Source: Taxillus chinensis
Lineage: Eukaryota; Streptophyta; Magnoliopsida; Santalales; Loranthaceae
NCBI GenBank assembly: GCA_023512835.1
Contig: CM042087.1
Coordinates: 42,402,017-42,466,016, forward strand
DNA: 64,000 nucleotides
Direction of reading: 5' to 3'
Part shown: piece by piece, positions 48,101 to 61,538 of the stretch
Layout: every line of letters begins with the position of its first letter
Position numbering within the stretch: position 1 is the stretch's first letter
Notes under the pieces: model-generated
The model's input: only the letters and a program-made list of their open reading frames with translations
What the model was told of the DNA's origin: nothing
Database searches by the model: none
Position numbers and translations under genes: made by a program

Positions 48101-51100
48101 CATATGTTTCCTATATTATATTATCTCAATCTGTGGGGACTGAGGGTTGATTATTTTGTTCTGTGCTGGTTGGAAGATGCACTCCTCAATTTATCAGTCC
48201 ACATTCTTTGTGAAATTTCAAATTGATTTTTGGATTGTGCACTCTTCGGTATATTATTTCTGTTGGAGCCTTCTTGGTGGCTATTATCAGTAGTAAACTG
48301 CTAACCTTTTCTTTTAACTCTATTTTTCTACACACAGTTCACAGCAGTTAAGGTTCCCTATTGCATGCCTAACTTTTATTGGTAGAGCCTGCTTTTGGCT
48401 TTGCTGATGCTTTAAAATGCTAAATCTATCTAGTAAATTTTGTGGATATACTGAAAAGATAAGTTTCCCTCACAGGTTAATGACACTAATCTTGCTGAAA
48501 TTGAAGGTGGAGAGATAGCAACTACAAACTTGCATAGTTGTAATGGTCCAGATTTTGTTCTAAATCTGCACTTTGCCCCTGACTCAAACAACGTAGCAAG
48601 TAAAAACTCAAATTAGTAATGGATTCTTATTTCATTTATTACATGACTGTAATTTGTGACATGGGTTATCATCAAGGTTTATTTTTTTGAAAATCATTTA
48701 CTGTGTTACATTGATGGTCTAAATGCTTGCCTTAGTTTTAAGACATTACATTTTTCCAGATAAATTTTTGAAGGAAGCTCACGCTCGCTTGAAGTGTGTC
48801 TATTTTCCAATCATTGAAGTAAGTAAATATATACAAAATATTTATACATACATGCACATCAAATTCCAAAATGGAGCAAATGAATAAAGGCCCTTGTATT
48901 GATCGAAGGGTGAATTAGTTCCACATCTACACTCGAAAGTCAGCATTTATGCCCTCATATATATTTTTTTATGATCAATACAAAACTTTATCCATACAGT
49001 TGTATAAATGTTCCTGTACTCACATCTCTTGAAATGCAATTAGTTTTGGAGGAGTGTAAATATTTTTAAATAATAGTTGTCTTCTTTATTTGTGGAAATA
49101 GGGTAAAGAAACTATTGAGAGAATTTTGGAAAAGCTTGAGGCAGATGGATTTGGAAAATGTGAAAATTTTGAAACATTTAGTCGCGTTTCCATTCGCAGA
49201 CTAGGGCGTTTGCTTCCAGATGCACGATGGGTGAGTTGTCTATTTTTACATGCACTCTTCAACTTAGTTGGGATTTGTACTACACCCACTCTAACCTCAG
49301 CATACTGTCATGTTATACATGAGAACTTGGGAGGAATGTGCTCATGGTAGTGTATTTGTATATGCGCGAATGCTTAGGAATTCACCTTATTGTAGCGCAG
49401 ATACACGCACATGGCAGCATGATACTGGAAAGTTTTCATAAATAAATGGTTATAGAAAGTAAACGATACACTCTGATGTTATATTAATTGAAAGACACCA
49501 TTAGAGTTTTCTTAGAACAGTACTTCACTTATCTATTGGTGTTTTCATGCTTACCGATGAAATTCCAGAGAAAATAGTCATTAATGCTGTGGAATCTTTA
49601 AACAAGCTTCTTTTCTGCAGCCATGTCTCCCATTCATGGAACCTAAACTTAAAAAAGGGGAGAAGGTTCTGATCCTGAAAAGGCCTTATTTACGAGTCAA
49701 ATGCTTCATTGGTAAACTTATTTCAATTTATTAAGGCAACAAATCCATTTCATTAGTTAAGTAATGTACAAGTGCAATTACTAAAAATTTCCATAATATG
49801 ATATAGCACTCTGAAGTCTGAACCCTGTTGTGTTTGCAGACACTGATGCAGGTTTCAACCCAACCCCATACAAGGTATGATTTCTAACATTTTCCCTTTA
49901 GCTATCTGCACTGATTTAGTGCCTTCTTAAACAGTTCTGATCTGGCTGCATAATTTCTTTTATTCTTCCTTGATCATTATTTTACAGAGTGACTTGGCAC
50001 ACCATCATGCTTACACAACTGCACTGAGAAATTTAGGCAACAAGCTTCCTGAAAAAGACAAGGGTAGTGTTTGCATTCCATTTTTATTGATATGGAACAT
50101 CACAATTTAGTATGTGGCTAGTAATTTAACTTTTTCCATACCAATTTATTGCAATTAAAATTTAAATTCATTGCAGACATCAAGGTTGAAATTGTTCGAG
50201 ATGAGAAATCCTTGTCACCTTTGCAACTGGAAAGGGAATATCAGCAGTGGATTTTGCACATGCATGATTGTTATGATGAGGAAATTGATCGTGGAGAGGA
50301 TCAGCCAGTTGTTGTTATTAAGCCCTTGAACAAAGAAAGGCTTGGAATTTCATCTGATGGTAAGCCTCAATAATGTTGTATCATTAAGAATAGACTACTT
50401 TTAGCCTTCTGATTTAACTCTACAGAAGTCATCCAATCTTTATGAAATTAATTTCATATTATGACCATATTGTGTTGATAATTTTATGCTCACTAACGTT
50501 ATTATGTTTCAATGTGTAGTTCTGAGGGTTCATAGGATAATTAAGAGGAAAGGATTATCATGGAAATCTGGGCAAAAGATTAAGATCCTTCGAGGGACAT
50601 ATTCTGGGGGCAGCAAGAATCATACTTATGCAATTTTAGAATATATCTTGCTTGAAGGATTTGAAGGAGATCCAGTTGGTAAGCATTCCATTCTCAAACA
50701 TATCAAAGTAGAAGAACTTTGTGCATTCCCTGTTGGCATTCATGAAATGCGGCTGAGAGTTGCATTCATGAGCATCAAAGAGGAATATAACTTGTTTGTA
50801 ACGTTTTGGAATATTAAGGGGAATAAAACTACACTAACTTGGCAGGTATGCATATGTCTAGTCATTCTAGTAATCTGACCACTTTCTGTTTCTTTGATAT
50901 TAGGTGATGCTCGCCTTGTGTGCAGGTACTGAAAATGTCTATACTCTATATTATCAATTATTTTTTAAAAATATTTTATTGTGTTGGTTTTTTAATACAT
51001 CTGTAATTTTTTTTTTCAAAATTACGTTTTATTTGGTTTGGAAGACCAATGGATGTCTCAGAGAAGGATGGCTCCATACTTAATGTGGATAGTGGGAGCT

Positions 51101-54100
51101 GCAATTTTGATATTCGTGGCTCTCTCTCATTGCCCATCGGTGTGATTGATTCTGGAAAAGTAAGGATATTCTTCCTTTATGTGGAGCTGCTTAATTATAT
51201 ATATATAGTTATATTGTTGGATTCATAGTTAATTGATTAAAAACCTCAAACAATGAACTTTAGTGTCTGCCTATTGAAAACGCTGAGTGGGATTGCCAAG
51301 TTGACAAGGTACAGCAGAAAGCTCCGTCAGCAATTGATATATTAAGTGAAGATGATTGTCAAGTGTTGGGGGTTGATTCAGTTAGTTTTTCTTGCCAACT
51401 CTCTTTATCTATTCTTGACTCCTTGTTATGTCTAAATTAATGATGAATTGAAATTGCTTAGAAATTTACGAAGCTCTAAACTTATGATTCAGTTGTTTCC
51501 TGTTTACCATATTTTTGATTTTTTATATGTAAGTATAGCACCTATTTTGTAGGGTCTCATCCCCACTAAAAAGTGTCCTCAGAACAGACTGTAAATTCTG
51601 ATTTCAATATAGGCATTACCTACTCATGGGGCTGTATATGCTGGTCACGCTCCTCCAAAGGAAATTGTGGCGGTTATTCGGCCTGGTAGTTTTGTTTCTT
51701 CCAGTAGTAAGAAAACAATTGACAATAAGTATATTGTCAAGGATCCTAAAGATATGCTGGTGAGAGTTAATTTTATCAAGGATGCTATAGAGTCCCAAAA
51801 TGCAGAGCACATTTATTTAGGAAGCTTGACTCCCACGTATCGTAAAGGATTTCATGGTTTATATATACTTCAACTTGAGCAGCGTCAGTTCCAAACTTTA
51901 TTTCAGAAGGCTGGCGTTTATACATTTACATTTTCAGTGGTAAGTTATTCAACTCCCATGCTCTGGTCTATTAGTACTTTGTCATTAATTGATTGTAGAT
52001 TCACCCTTGGTTTGATCAGATGCTTAGTCATTGGGGAATCTTAATTTTTTTATAGGAAAATACAGCTATCAAGAGCTGTGAAAGTAGTGTGCAGGTAAGG
52101 GCATTACGTCAGGTTGACACCTGGGTACTTCTGAGTAGTAAAAGATGCAAACCATATAGCGTCAGGTATGGCAGTAAACTATTTACTCGGCCTGTAGTAT
52201 AATTAGAGTATTTTTCCAAGTTGGCATCCCAAAAAATCATAATAACACCTCTTACATAAATTTAGCGGGTCTATATGTTTTACATGCAAAGTATAGCCTG
52301 CATTAATGACTTTGACCTGTTGGGAGCTATCAATGAGAAATGCTGTCTGAATAAATGTGGAAGGAATTTTGGATGGCTGCAGTAAGCTTGGCATATATTA
52401 GCTCCGATGAATGTAGTTGATGCAGGTCTATTGGTTTCCCATTTGTTATCTTCTCTAGGATCTATTATCATCTCCTAGTTTCCTATCTTTACTTCATGTT
52501 GGCCTCTTGTTTTTTTAATGCACTTTTTATATAAAATAAAATTCTCTTTATTAAAAAAAGTTGAGAGCTTCTTCTTCATCTTCTTCTCTCTCACCAAATT
52601 TCTGCAATAACTCAAGATACTGCCTGTTCAGACTCACCAACTTTTAGTCATATAGAAAATCCTACAAACTTCCACTCATCTAATTGACATCATATTGTAG
52701 GATTTTAACTTGAGAGGTTTGGTTGTTTTCTGTTCGTTTCTGCTTCATTAACTTATTTCTTCATTATTTTTAATCACTAATGTTGACTGTTGATTTTATA
52801 ACAGGGTTGGCTCATGTTTCCCGCCATTTTCTATAGCATCTAAAGATAAGTATGGTAATCAGATTCCATTTTCATCTGTTCCAAGCATAATTGCGATTAT
52901 TAAGTCGAAGGACTATCACCTTGCCAATGTGAAGAAAATTTGTGTTAACCTTTCAAAAGATAAGTCATCTCTTATAGTTAAGGTATGGCCTATTTGTGTA
53001 AGGACTTATTTGGCTTACTTTATTGAGTCGTTGCATATGCTATATTCCTGAAATAATGGAAATCCTGTAGGATATTCTGGTTGAAAGTGATAAGTTGGAC
53101 AAGATTCGTCCAAATTATGAAGCCAATTTGGTTATCCACGAACAAGATGAAATGTTTTCAGTATGTGTTCCTTGCCAAGGTATTGTACATATGTTTCTGG
53201 TTGGCTGTTAATCATACATTCTATATGGAAGCTTCAGCAAAAGATGATTCAGTTATAATATTTTTTAATTCTTATTTAGTACTTTCTTTGTGCTGCTTTT
53301 GTCAGTAAAACCTGGACCTTTAGATCATGTAATATTGCAACCATCAAAATTGGACAACCAGTTGGTTCCAGGGTATGTTGTAAAGGAGCTTCAATTCGAG
53401 GTATGTTTGGAAATGATTGACATATTGACTGAAAAGATAATGTTGTAACTCTTTATTGGAGAGATTATGTAGGCATGTAGGTTGAAATATTTCTGCACTT
53501 TCTTTGAAATCGTTCACTAAATTTTGTAACATGTGTTCTTTGATTGTTTTTCTTCTATTTTTTTCTATGTTGCTAAAGATTAATTTACACTGTATGGATA
53601 ACCTAAAAATTTTAAGGTTTTTGTAAGCTGTTTTTTAACCTACATTTTCTAGTACAACCACAAATGCCTTAGTTAATACTAACTTGTTGCAGTATTTAAT
53701 TTATACATTATCTCTAGGTGTTTGATGGCTATGGTAATCATGCTGAAGAAGGATCGGAAATTGAGCTTGAGGTGGATGGATTTCACTTTGAGGATAAAAT
53801 AGGCCCAAATCGAATGGTATTTGCAATATTCTATAATTTTTGTTCACTTTCATTATATATGAAAATATTATAATTTCCATGGAGTAACAGTCATATCTCT
53901 ATGAGTTGCTCAAGTGTTTTTTCTTGTAATTGTTATCATTTTGTTATTGTTGTAGTTGGTATCTTGTTGATTGACTTTTATGTTTGTCATTGTGATTGAT
54001 GAATAACTTAAAATGATAAATATTATTTGATTTAAATGGCTAAAATTATATAGGTGGATGATAATGGATACATTGATCTTAGTGATCGTTTGAAAGTGAT

Positions 54101-57100
54101 GGGAGGTTATGGAGAAAATGGTATGTAATGTTCTCGTACAAGCCTTTCTAATTGTGTATTGTTATTAGAATTTTTAGTTAGTACTAAGCTATTTTCATTT
54201 TTTGCGTTGTGTGGTAACTTATAATATTTTGGAACAACTTTTAGGTTATACAAATGTTGCTTATTAAATTTATATCATTGTACTCTTGAAAATATTGCTT
54301 ATGTAGCTTTTTTTTGTTTATATCAACATTTAAATTTTGGATTGTTCAATATTAAATGAATTTCCGACTCCCCAGATTTTCACAAAACATAAAATTTAAA
54401 CATTTTTCTTATCATAGTACTAGCTGCGAGCAGAATGTTAAAATTGAAAGTAAACTTAATACAGTAGAAGCGAATAAAGGAATTAATAGTTCTTCCTTAT
54501 TACATATTGAGAGATTACAAATATATAGAACGTGTATGATTAATTAGGAAAGGAACTTATTTAGAACTCACTACAATTCTCTCCTCAAGTTAGCACATAA
54601 ATATCACGCCTATCCAACTTGGACAACGAAGATGAAAAGGAGCATCAGAAACTGCATTTGTCATGATATCGACAAGTTTATCCGTTCTCTTAATATAAGA
54701 AACTATCATTACATAAAAATTTAGGTTATCTTTGATGTAATTCCGGTTGCATTCAATATACTTGGTTCAATTATACTATATTGGATTATTAGCTATCTTA
54801 ATAGCAATTGTGTTATCACATAAAAGTATCATTGTTCTGAGGACCATAACCACGAACATGTAAACAAATATGTAGTCACATGAGTTTTGTAATAGTATGT
54901 TGAAGAGTCTGATATAAAGCTTCTGTATTGGACATTTGATTTTTTACTTCTCTAACTTATTAATTTACCACCTATAAATGACATACTCAAAAGTAAGCTT
55001 TTTATCTAATTTGAATCCAGCAAAGTGTCCATATTAAAACATGAGAAATGTTATAACTTGACCAATAAAATACTTATGTCATCATTCATGCTCTCTTTCA
55101 TATGATACATAAAAAAAATTCGTTCTCATGAACAAATCTGCTAACGGTATTAGATATTTTTGTCCACGATCTGTCTTCATTTTTACCAAAAGGGTGTGCA
55201 ATTTCTTTCCAAAATAGCAATGAAAATGAGCTCTACACATTTCATTTTAGCTTTCATTTAATGCATTTCATGCCATTATTGCTTTACATCATTTCATTTA
55301 ATTTTGTTTCTTGAGGAATTATTTGAAGTTTTACTGTTTTCTATACAGTTTCCATATCTCTTATATCTAGGAAGGTAGTAGTTTTCAAAAAAGAGTTTCT
55401 AATAGAGAAAAGGGAGCTGAGAGCTGTATCTGGGGTTAGTATTATTTCTTCTATTTATCATTTCTTGTATTATATGTCACCTCATTTTCTAATATGTCTC
55501 TTGATTTCAGATCCATATGATTTGTGTCGCTGGCTCTACACTGGAAAATTTAGTATTTGAAGTTGTTAAGCCTAATGGTCATCTTGATGAAATGATTCAT
55601 AACAATGAAAACAATGGTCAATCCCATATGCTTACAATTCAGTCTGATTTGTTCAATGATGATGGTTGTGTACGATATGCTTTCTGTCATGGGCGCTGCA
55701 ATATTCCCCTGATTCTGATTCCTCATAAAGAAGGGGAATTTACCTTTAAAGTCTCGCACTCTCGCCACCCTGAACTAAATTTGAGTGTCAAGGTTGTTGT
55801 AAATTTGAAGGGATTGATTTGTAATTTTGATCTGCGTTAGTACTAATTATTAATTATAATTTGCAGGTCCTTGTGCATAATGCTGAAGAAATGGAACACC
55901 CGTATTTCTTACTCAAGGATAGTCTAGATGCAAGAGATGATGGACATTTAATGTTGTCAGTGATCAATGATATAAATGTAGGTTAATATAACGTAGTTCC
56001 CAAAAATAAGAGCTTGGAATTTGTTAGCATAAGAAATCATTAATTGGTTTTAATTATATTTAGAATGCATGTATTAGAAGGGCTTGCTAGTAAATCTTAG
56101 TGGTCTAACTTTTGATGCCAATTGTTTGGTTATCTGATACTTTCCTAGTAGAATGTGTATCAACTTCTTGTTTGTTTTGCATATTTGGTACAAGTTGCTA
56201 AATTAGTACAACACCCCTATCTTTTAGAGGTGTGTTTGATGAAGACACTAGAAGACTTACATTGGATGGGAAAACAGAAAAATATATGCCAATTATTACA
56301 TTTATTAAATGCTATTAAATTTAATGGTACCTTCAATATTTGTAAGCAACTCGTGCAAGTGCTGAAAATTTGTGCTTTAACCTGGCAATATTAATTTAGG
56401 TTACATATGCTGTTTAAATGCTATGCCTAGATTGCACTAGGTTTAACTATTGTTTCTTTCTTAAGCATGCTTTTTGTCCTGCAGGAGCTTCAGCTTGAAG
56501 TTAAGAAGTATGGCTGGCGCATTGGAGAACTTGAAAAGAGTCTTATCACACTAAAAAGCCACAAGGAAAAACTACAGAAAAGGATCTTAGAGTTGGAAGG
56601 TTCTGAATTATTAATGCTATATTGGTCCTCACTCTCAGTCAGGAATAGTAATTTTTTTACTGAAATAAAATACATTTTCCACTAAAATTAAATGGTTTGG
56701 TTGATTCGTACTCTAAGCTAGCGCTGCATTTACTCTACCATAGCACTGTATGTTTGCCAATTCTCCCCTAAAGGGATATGTGAGTATCATAATACACGCA
56801 CAGAACACAAGCAATTAATCAAAGAAAATCACCACAACAATTTTATGTGGTTCTCCAAAAATCTGGATACATCCACAGGAGAGGCTTCTATATTATCTAT
56901 ATCTTTCTGTTCTGATAATAGACAATATAAAAACAAATATATCAACTGCTATCTCAACTGTTAATACATAATTGTACACAAAGTAACTGATATGTACGCT
57001 CGACCTTTTAATTTGCCAATATAAAAGCAAATGTGCACCTTTTCTAGTATCAAATCACCCATAGCAATTAACTCTCTTACCTTGTGAAATCTCACGGCAA

Positions 57101-59157
57101 TATGTTTGGTCTTTGCATGATACACTTGATGCTTTGCCAAATAAATTGCACTCTGACTGTAACAACGTAGCTGTACTCCACCTTGATTTATTTCCAGTTC
57201 ATTTAAGAAACCTTTTAACCACACTGCTTCTTTTCCAGCCTCAGTCACAACCATATATTCAGATTCAGTAGTAGATAATGCCACTAAGAATTGTGCCATA
57301 GATCTCCAACAAACAGGTCCACCAGCCAATGTAAATATGTACCCTGTTGTTGCTCCGCTTCCCTTGCTCCGCTTCACTTCGCTTGGCTAGGCCTTTTAAT
57401 TGGCCATCAGTTCCAACAGGATAAGAGGAAGAAATCATATAACAAGGCAAAGAAAATATAAGTTTTATTCTACAGAGTTTGTAACTGTAACTGTGATTGT
57501 ATGATTATGATGGAGAGATTATACAGGTCTGTAATACCAAGTGATTAATTTGGATGCAAACTCCTTTCTCCAGTTTCTGTGCAATCGAATTATTCAAGCC
57601 AGTCAGATTTGAATGAGATAAACTTAATGATGGAAACAATTGAGCAAAAGGATGCCACTGCAGCTGGCATTTTATGTCTTTTCTCTAGATCTTATCCGTT
57701 CCAAGATCCTGAGACTAATATGAAAGATATAGTGGGCATTGTTGCACTTCTTGGAACCGTTCAGTCAAAAGATCTGAGCAGGTAAGCTACCTGCCCACCC
57801 CCAGTTATCTTTTTGGCCTCCTACAACCCATTAGCAGAGACTTCTATTTATTTGTATGTGTGTAGGATTCTGACAGAGTATCTGGGTGAAGATCAGATGC
57901 TTTCTGTTGTATGCGGATCCTATTTAGCTGCAAGTGCTCTTGAAGAGTATACAGAGAATGGAGAAGTTGATCATAGTAAGGCACTGTATGATATTGCAAC
58001 CCATGAAGGAAAACAATTACATGGTCGGTTTCAAGTGATATGCCTAGATAATATAAGGTACGAAACGAAGCTTCTTGAGTGTGGTTCCAATTTTTCTGTT
58101 ATTTTGTGGCTCTTTTATGTTCTTGGTGGTTTAATGAGTAAAATAGCATTAAGTTTTAGATTGCAGGATAGGAAATTTGGCCTCAAGCTGTAACATACAT
58201 CCCTTGAAGATTTAAAGTTTCAATTGCTTTGCAGGCCTTATGAAGGGATCATTAGTAGTGACCCTCAGAGGAAGCTTTTGTTACCAGAACCAACTTTTCA
58301 GAGTAAAGGGGTTCCACCAGGTTTCTTAGGATATGCTGTTAATATGATCAACATGAACACTAACCATATGCAGTTAAGAACAGCTGCTGGCCATGGTCTT
58401 CGACAGACTTTATTTTATAGTCTTTTTGGTGAGCTCCAGGTATATGAAACCCGGAAATGCATGCATCAAGCTCGCCCGGTTATAAAACACGGTGCAATTT
58501 CCTTGGATGGTGGCATTATAAGAGGAAATGGATTTCTATCTCTTGGCTATGGGTATGTTCTTTGTGAGCTATACCCTTGCATTTGGACTCAAGCATATAT
58601 ACCCTTGCAATGTATATGTGTGTGCATATAATGATATTGATAAAAATTTATTTGTGCATGGGGTCTGAATCGTGTCTTCACATCACAGTTCTTTCTTTTT
58701 ACCGTCTTATTTTCGAAAACAGTTTTGAATTGTTAGATTCATATAGTGATCTGTGTGGTTATAGATTTCTCTGTTCAGTCAATCTTCTTGTTTGATTTTA
58801 TTCCTTATATCTGAGGTTTCCTTGCAATGCATCTTGACATATGCAGCTCGCATTAATTGTGGCAGTCTTTGAACATGCAAAATAATGCATGTGCTTAAAT
58901 GTGGTATTTTGCTTGCATACTACAGGGAACCAGACATACGCTTTCCAGTTGTACCCTTAGAGAATCAAATGCAGCCAACTGCAAGGGGCATGGAAATGTT
59001 GCGTGAAATAGAAGAAACCAAATCAGTTTTAAGGGATACACTGGATGAAATGGAGAGAATGAATGGCGTCCGTACATTGGCTTTGAAGAAGTTTGAGAAG
59101 AAATCCCAACAGTTGAGAAGGCTGATGGAAGAGAAGGGTGGGTTGATAAATGGCTGA
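41224..59157 (+). CDS. GMI1: GMI1/SMCHD1-like GHKL ATPase with SMC flexible hinge
   Basis: I join 38 exons into 1577 aa with exact phase. Boundaries: 41224..41249, 42134..42500, 42579..42611, 42786..42872, 42963..43018, 43814..43897, 44049..44121, 45044..45099, 45604..45709, 45805..45873, 47219..47305, 48034..48084, 48476..48599, 48760..48818, 49102..49230, 49621..49711, 49840..49874, 49988..50063, 50177..50359, 50520..50678, 50904..50925, 51045..51159, 51264..51380, 51613..51939, 52056..52165, 52805..52982, 53071..53179, 53306..53400, 53718..53816, 54054..54120, 55349..55434, 55511..55792, 55867..55977, 56485..56599, 57574..57781, 57866..58057, 58235..58552, 58926..59157. The Bergerat-fold ATPase shows the N box ETALADLIDNSLQA (about 164-177) and DTGLGM (202-207). 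A coiled coil (about 1224-1261) precedes the SMC hinge (about 1262-1500). Arabidopsis GMI1 acts in somatic homologous recombination and break repair in the nucleus. Exon 21 is only 22 bases. Retroelement pieces sit in introns 10, 30 and 34. Confidence 0.92.
41471..41937 (+). repeat. Tandem duplication (unit about 232 bp) in GMI1 intron 1
   Basis: Copy 1 (41471..41702) and copy 2 (41703..41937) share CGATTTGTTTCA, ATTGGCTTTAT, GATAGAAAATGTTTATAAA-like and TGTTTTGAACATGCATTTA in the same order, diverged by small indels. Confidence 0.85.
45130..45172. repeat. (TA)n microsatellite in GMI1 intron 8
   Basis: An uninterrupted AT run of about 42 bases shortly after exon 8. Confidence 0.93.
46219..46802 (-). 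mobile_element. 5'-truncated LINE (L1-type) in GMI1 intron 10, antisense
   Basis: Read on the minus strand, the element ends in a poly(A) tail (poly(T) from 46219 on the plus strand). Its interior still shows the zinc-binding C-terminal domain of plant L1 reverse transcriptase ORFs (CCMCKDSTEFVNHLFLHC, then YARELWEMV), broken by stops. It is flanked by AGTTAAG on both sides (46212..46218 and 46803..46809), a 7-bp target duplication. It lacks everything upstream of the C-terminal domain, so it is a dead-on-arrival insertion. It interrupts the second copy of a local duplication (45953..46067 resembles 46162..46218 plus 46804..46825). Confidence 0.85.
54500..55250 (-). mobile_element. Decayed retroelement fragment, probably Copia, in GMI1 intron 30
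   Basis: The text TCCTCAAGTTAGCACATAAA, then CCAACTTGGACAACG and TGTCATGATATCGACAAG matches the antisense of a region commonly seen in plant Copia pol/spacer sequence. It has no open frame and no clear ends. It explains the unusual length of this intron (about 1.2 kb). Class assignment is from memory of similar sequence and is weak. Confidence 0.45.
56750..57450 (-). mobile_element. Ty1/Copia fragment (RNase H end of pol plus LTR-like flank) in GMI1 intron 34
   Basis: The minus strand of 56961..57377 encodes the Copia RNase H tail: TTGYIFTLAGGPVCWRSMAQ, VALSTTESEYM, EAVWLKGFLNELEINQGGVQ and AIYLAKHQVYHAKTKHIAVR. The normal continuation to the end of pol is lost. The expected upstream motif around the DSDYAGD-type site is scrambled. 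The plus-strand part 56.75-57.0 kb looks like LTR sequence (GTGGTTCTCCAAAAATCTGG). It is a truncated insertion in antisense to the host gene, which reads through it by splicing 56599 to 57574. Confidence 0.85.
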
Positions 59158-61528
59158 CCAGAATCCAAAATATTGTCGACCCTACTACTGCTCCCTGATC
59201 CCCTACTAGCAGTTGACTCTGGCTCAATATATTTATTTGTTTTCTATAAACGACACGACAGCGCAAGTCTGATATGTTTATTTTTAAAAATAATATATAT
59301 TGTTATCATCTTTCGGAGTGTTGAGGCCTAAAGGTCGGTCCGATATGGTTTCTCCGAGTTAGTTAATCCGCATTTTGGCCCATGGGATTTGATCGACTTT
59401 TATATTTGAGACGTAGTTTTGTCCCATGGGATCTAATCCGCATCTTTTATATTTTGGTACTCAGGATTGAAATTCATATTTATTTATTTTTCTAATTTTA
59501 TTTTCATGGACTTGTATTTTAAGAGCATGTTTATTTTAGCTGTCTTTTTATTATTAAAATATAATAACTCTTTTCAAATAAAAATTTTAAATTTAAAAAT
59601 AATAAAATTTGTTTTCATTTTAATGACAGTTAAAAATGATTTTTTTAGTATTTTATACTCGAAAAAATTTATCATAATAATAAAAACTAAAAACAACCTA
59701 ACTAAATATTTCTTTAGCCAATGAAAAAGTTAAATCATTATTCAAATTATTGTATGCTATTCTGTCCCATACAAATATTGGGTAAAATTTTGAAAAACTA
59801 AAAAATATTATTAAAGGGTATTCTCGTATTTTTGTCTACTTGGACTAAGTTTAACATTTATTATTTTAGTTTTAAAATTTTATTTTCCTAAACCTTTGTA
59901 AAATTATAAACCTTTTGCAACAGTATATTTATATTGTATTATTTAAAACAATTACTATTCTTCTGAATTAAACAACATAAGAATATTATTACTTTTCGTA
60001 TAATGAAACAATGGATTTCATCTGCAAGATATCGATGTTTTTGAAGCATTAAGTCTCCTACTTATTGATAAATCAAAAAATAAATTATAGATATAGATTG
60101 ATCAAATAGTATACATTAAGATTAATCCATAAATGAGTTATCTAATGATAGAATATAAAGTTTTTTATACAATACAATAAAGATTAGTTAAAGAATTTAT
60201 TCTATCATGTAATATATTTTTGTCATGTATTATATGGTGAGAGTGAGATTTTTAAGGAACACAAATGAAAGATGGTGAAAGAATGAGAAAGTTCAAACAT
60301 CGTGTTCTTCAGCATGATTGCGAATACTCATAGGTAATTATTTATCACTTGTTTATTGTGATTTTAGGGTTATTAATATACATCACTGTTAGTGTAAAGT
60401 TTGAGACTTCACATTGGTCATAATAAGCAAGTAAGTGTTTGATAAACTAGAACTTTAAAAGCATATGATAAGTGTTTAGTAAATTAAAATGAAATTATTA
60501 TGAAACATTAAAAAGACGAAAATAATCTTTTTAGTTGTCTTAACAACCCCCCCCCCCCCCCCCCCCCCCCCCAAATAATAATATTGGTATTTTAGATTTT
60601 GCAAACTGCTTCCTAAAAAGTAACCTTTAAAACCAACATTTGAACTACTTTTACTTTTAAGTAAACAAAAAAACATAAACTTTTTTATAAGTATTTTTTT
60701 AATTTCTCAAACAACTTTTGTTGCTTCTGCTTATAAAATAAGCAAAAGTAACCTTTCAAGAGCATTATCAAACTGGTTCAATGTTATATAAGTAAGGTAA
60801 GTTGTATGGCTTAATAGACTTATTGCCATTAGTTTGATTGGGGTGAAATACTCACACCCTATTAAAAGGATAAACACACACTCACCTTTCATGTTAAATG
60901 ATAAAAAAATACTCAAAAAATATATTCAGGTAATAATATTCGATCAAGAATATTATAATGTATTATTTTAATTTAAATTAAATATTTAAATATTATTTTA
61001 AAACATTATAAAAAAGTTTTTTTGTAAGAATATTTTTATAAATTAAAAATATTTTATGAATGCATTTATTTTTTTCAGTGGGTACATTTATTTTTATCCG
61101 CTTTGATTTTGTTTTCCTTTAAAGAATTTTTGTCTGTAGCAATCCGCTTATTATTCTACTACTTTTCACGGTAAACAAAAGTAAAGAAAAAGAAAAGAGA
61201 GCTGTTTAAAAAGTCTACCAAATCTTTCTCCAAATAAGTAAATATTGCTGATTTACTTGCAGTGTAGGGGGAGCCCCCTCACATTTTTGCCCTTTCTCAT
61301 TTGGGTAGCAATCTCGTCGAGCCTTGCCAAAGTCAATTGGTTCTTCCCCTTCATATTTCCTTCCCCAATTCAATCCCAATTACCTCTTCTTTATTCCATT
61401 CGATACACTAATTAATCCTTCACCCTTCACCCTTCACCCTTCACCAATATATAGAATAAAACAAAATATACAAAGCTTTATCCATTAATTGCCGCTGCAA
61501 AAGGATCTGACCTCCCTCTCAGTCCCGG
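59158..61528. other. AT-rich spacer between GMI1-like and 14-1-1-like genes
   Basis: The GMI1 3' UTR is followed by AT-rich DNA without a recognisable gene. It contains a run of 26 C (60547..60572) and a 7-bp tandem repeat of CCCTTCA (about 61422..61445) upstream of the next gene. Confidence 0.6.
60547..60572. repeat. (C)26 homopolymer
   Basis: Twenty-six consecutive C in otherwise AT-rich DNA. The exact length should be treated as uncertain. Confidence 0.85.
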
Positions 61529-61538
61529 TATAAAATAT
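61529..61538 (+). promoter_or_regulatory. TATA box of the 14-1-1-like gene
   Basis: TATAAAATAT lies 68 bases before the start codon, implying a leader of about 35-40 bases that is mostly the GA-rich tract ending at the ATG. A second TATATAG at about 61449 is farther away and weaker in position. Confidence 0.6.
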
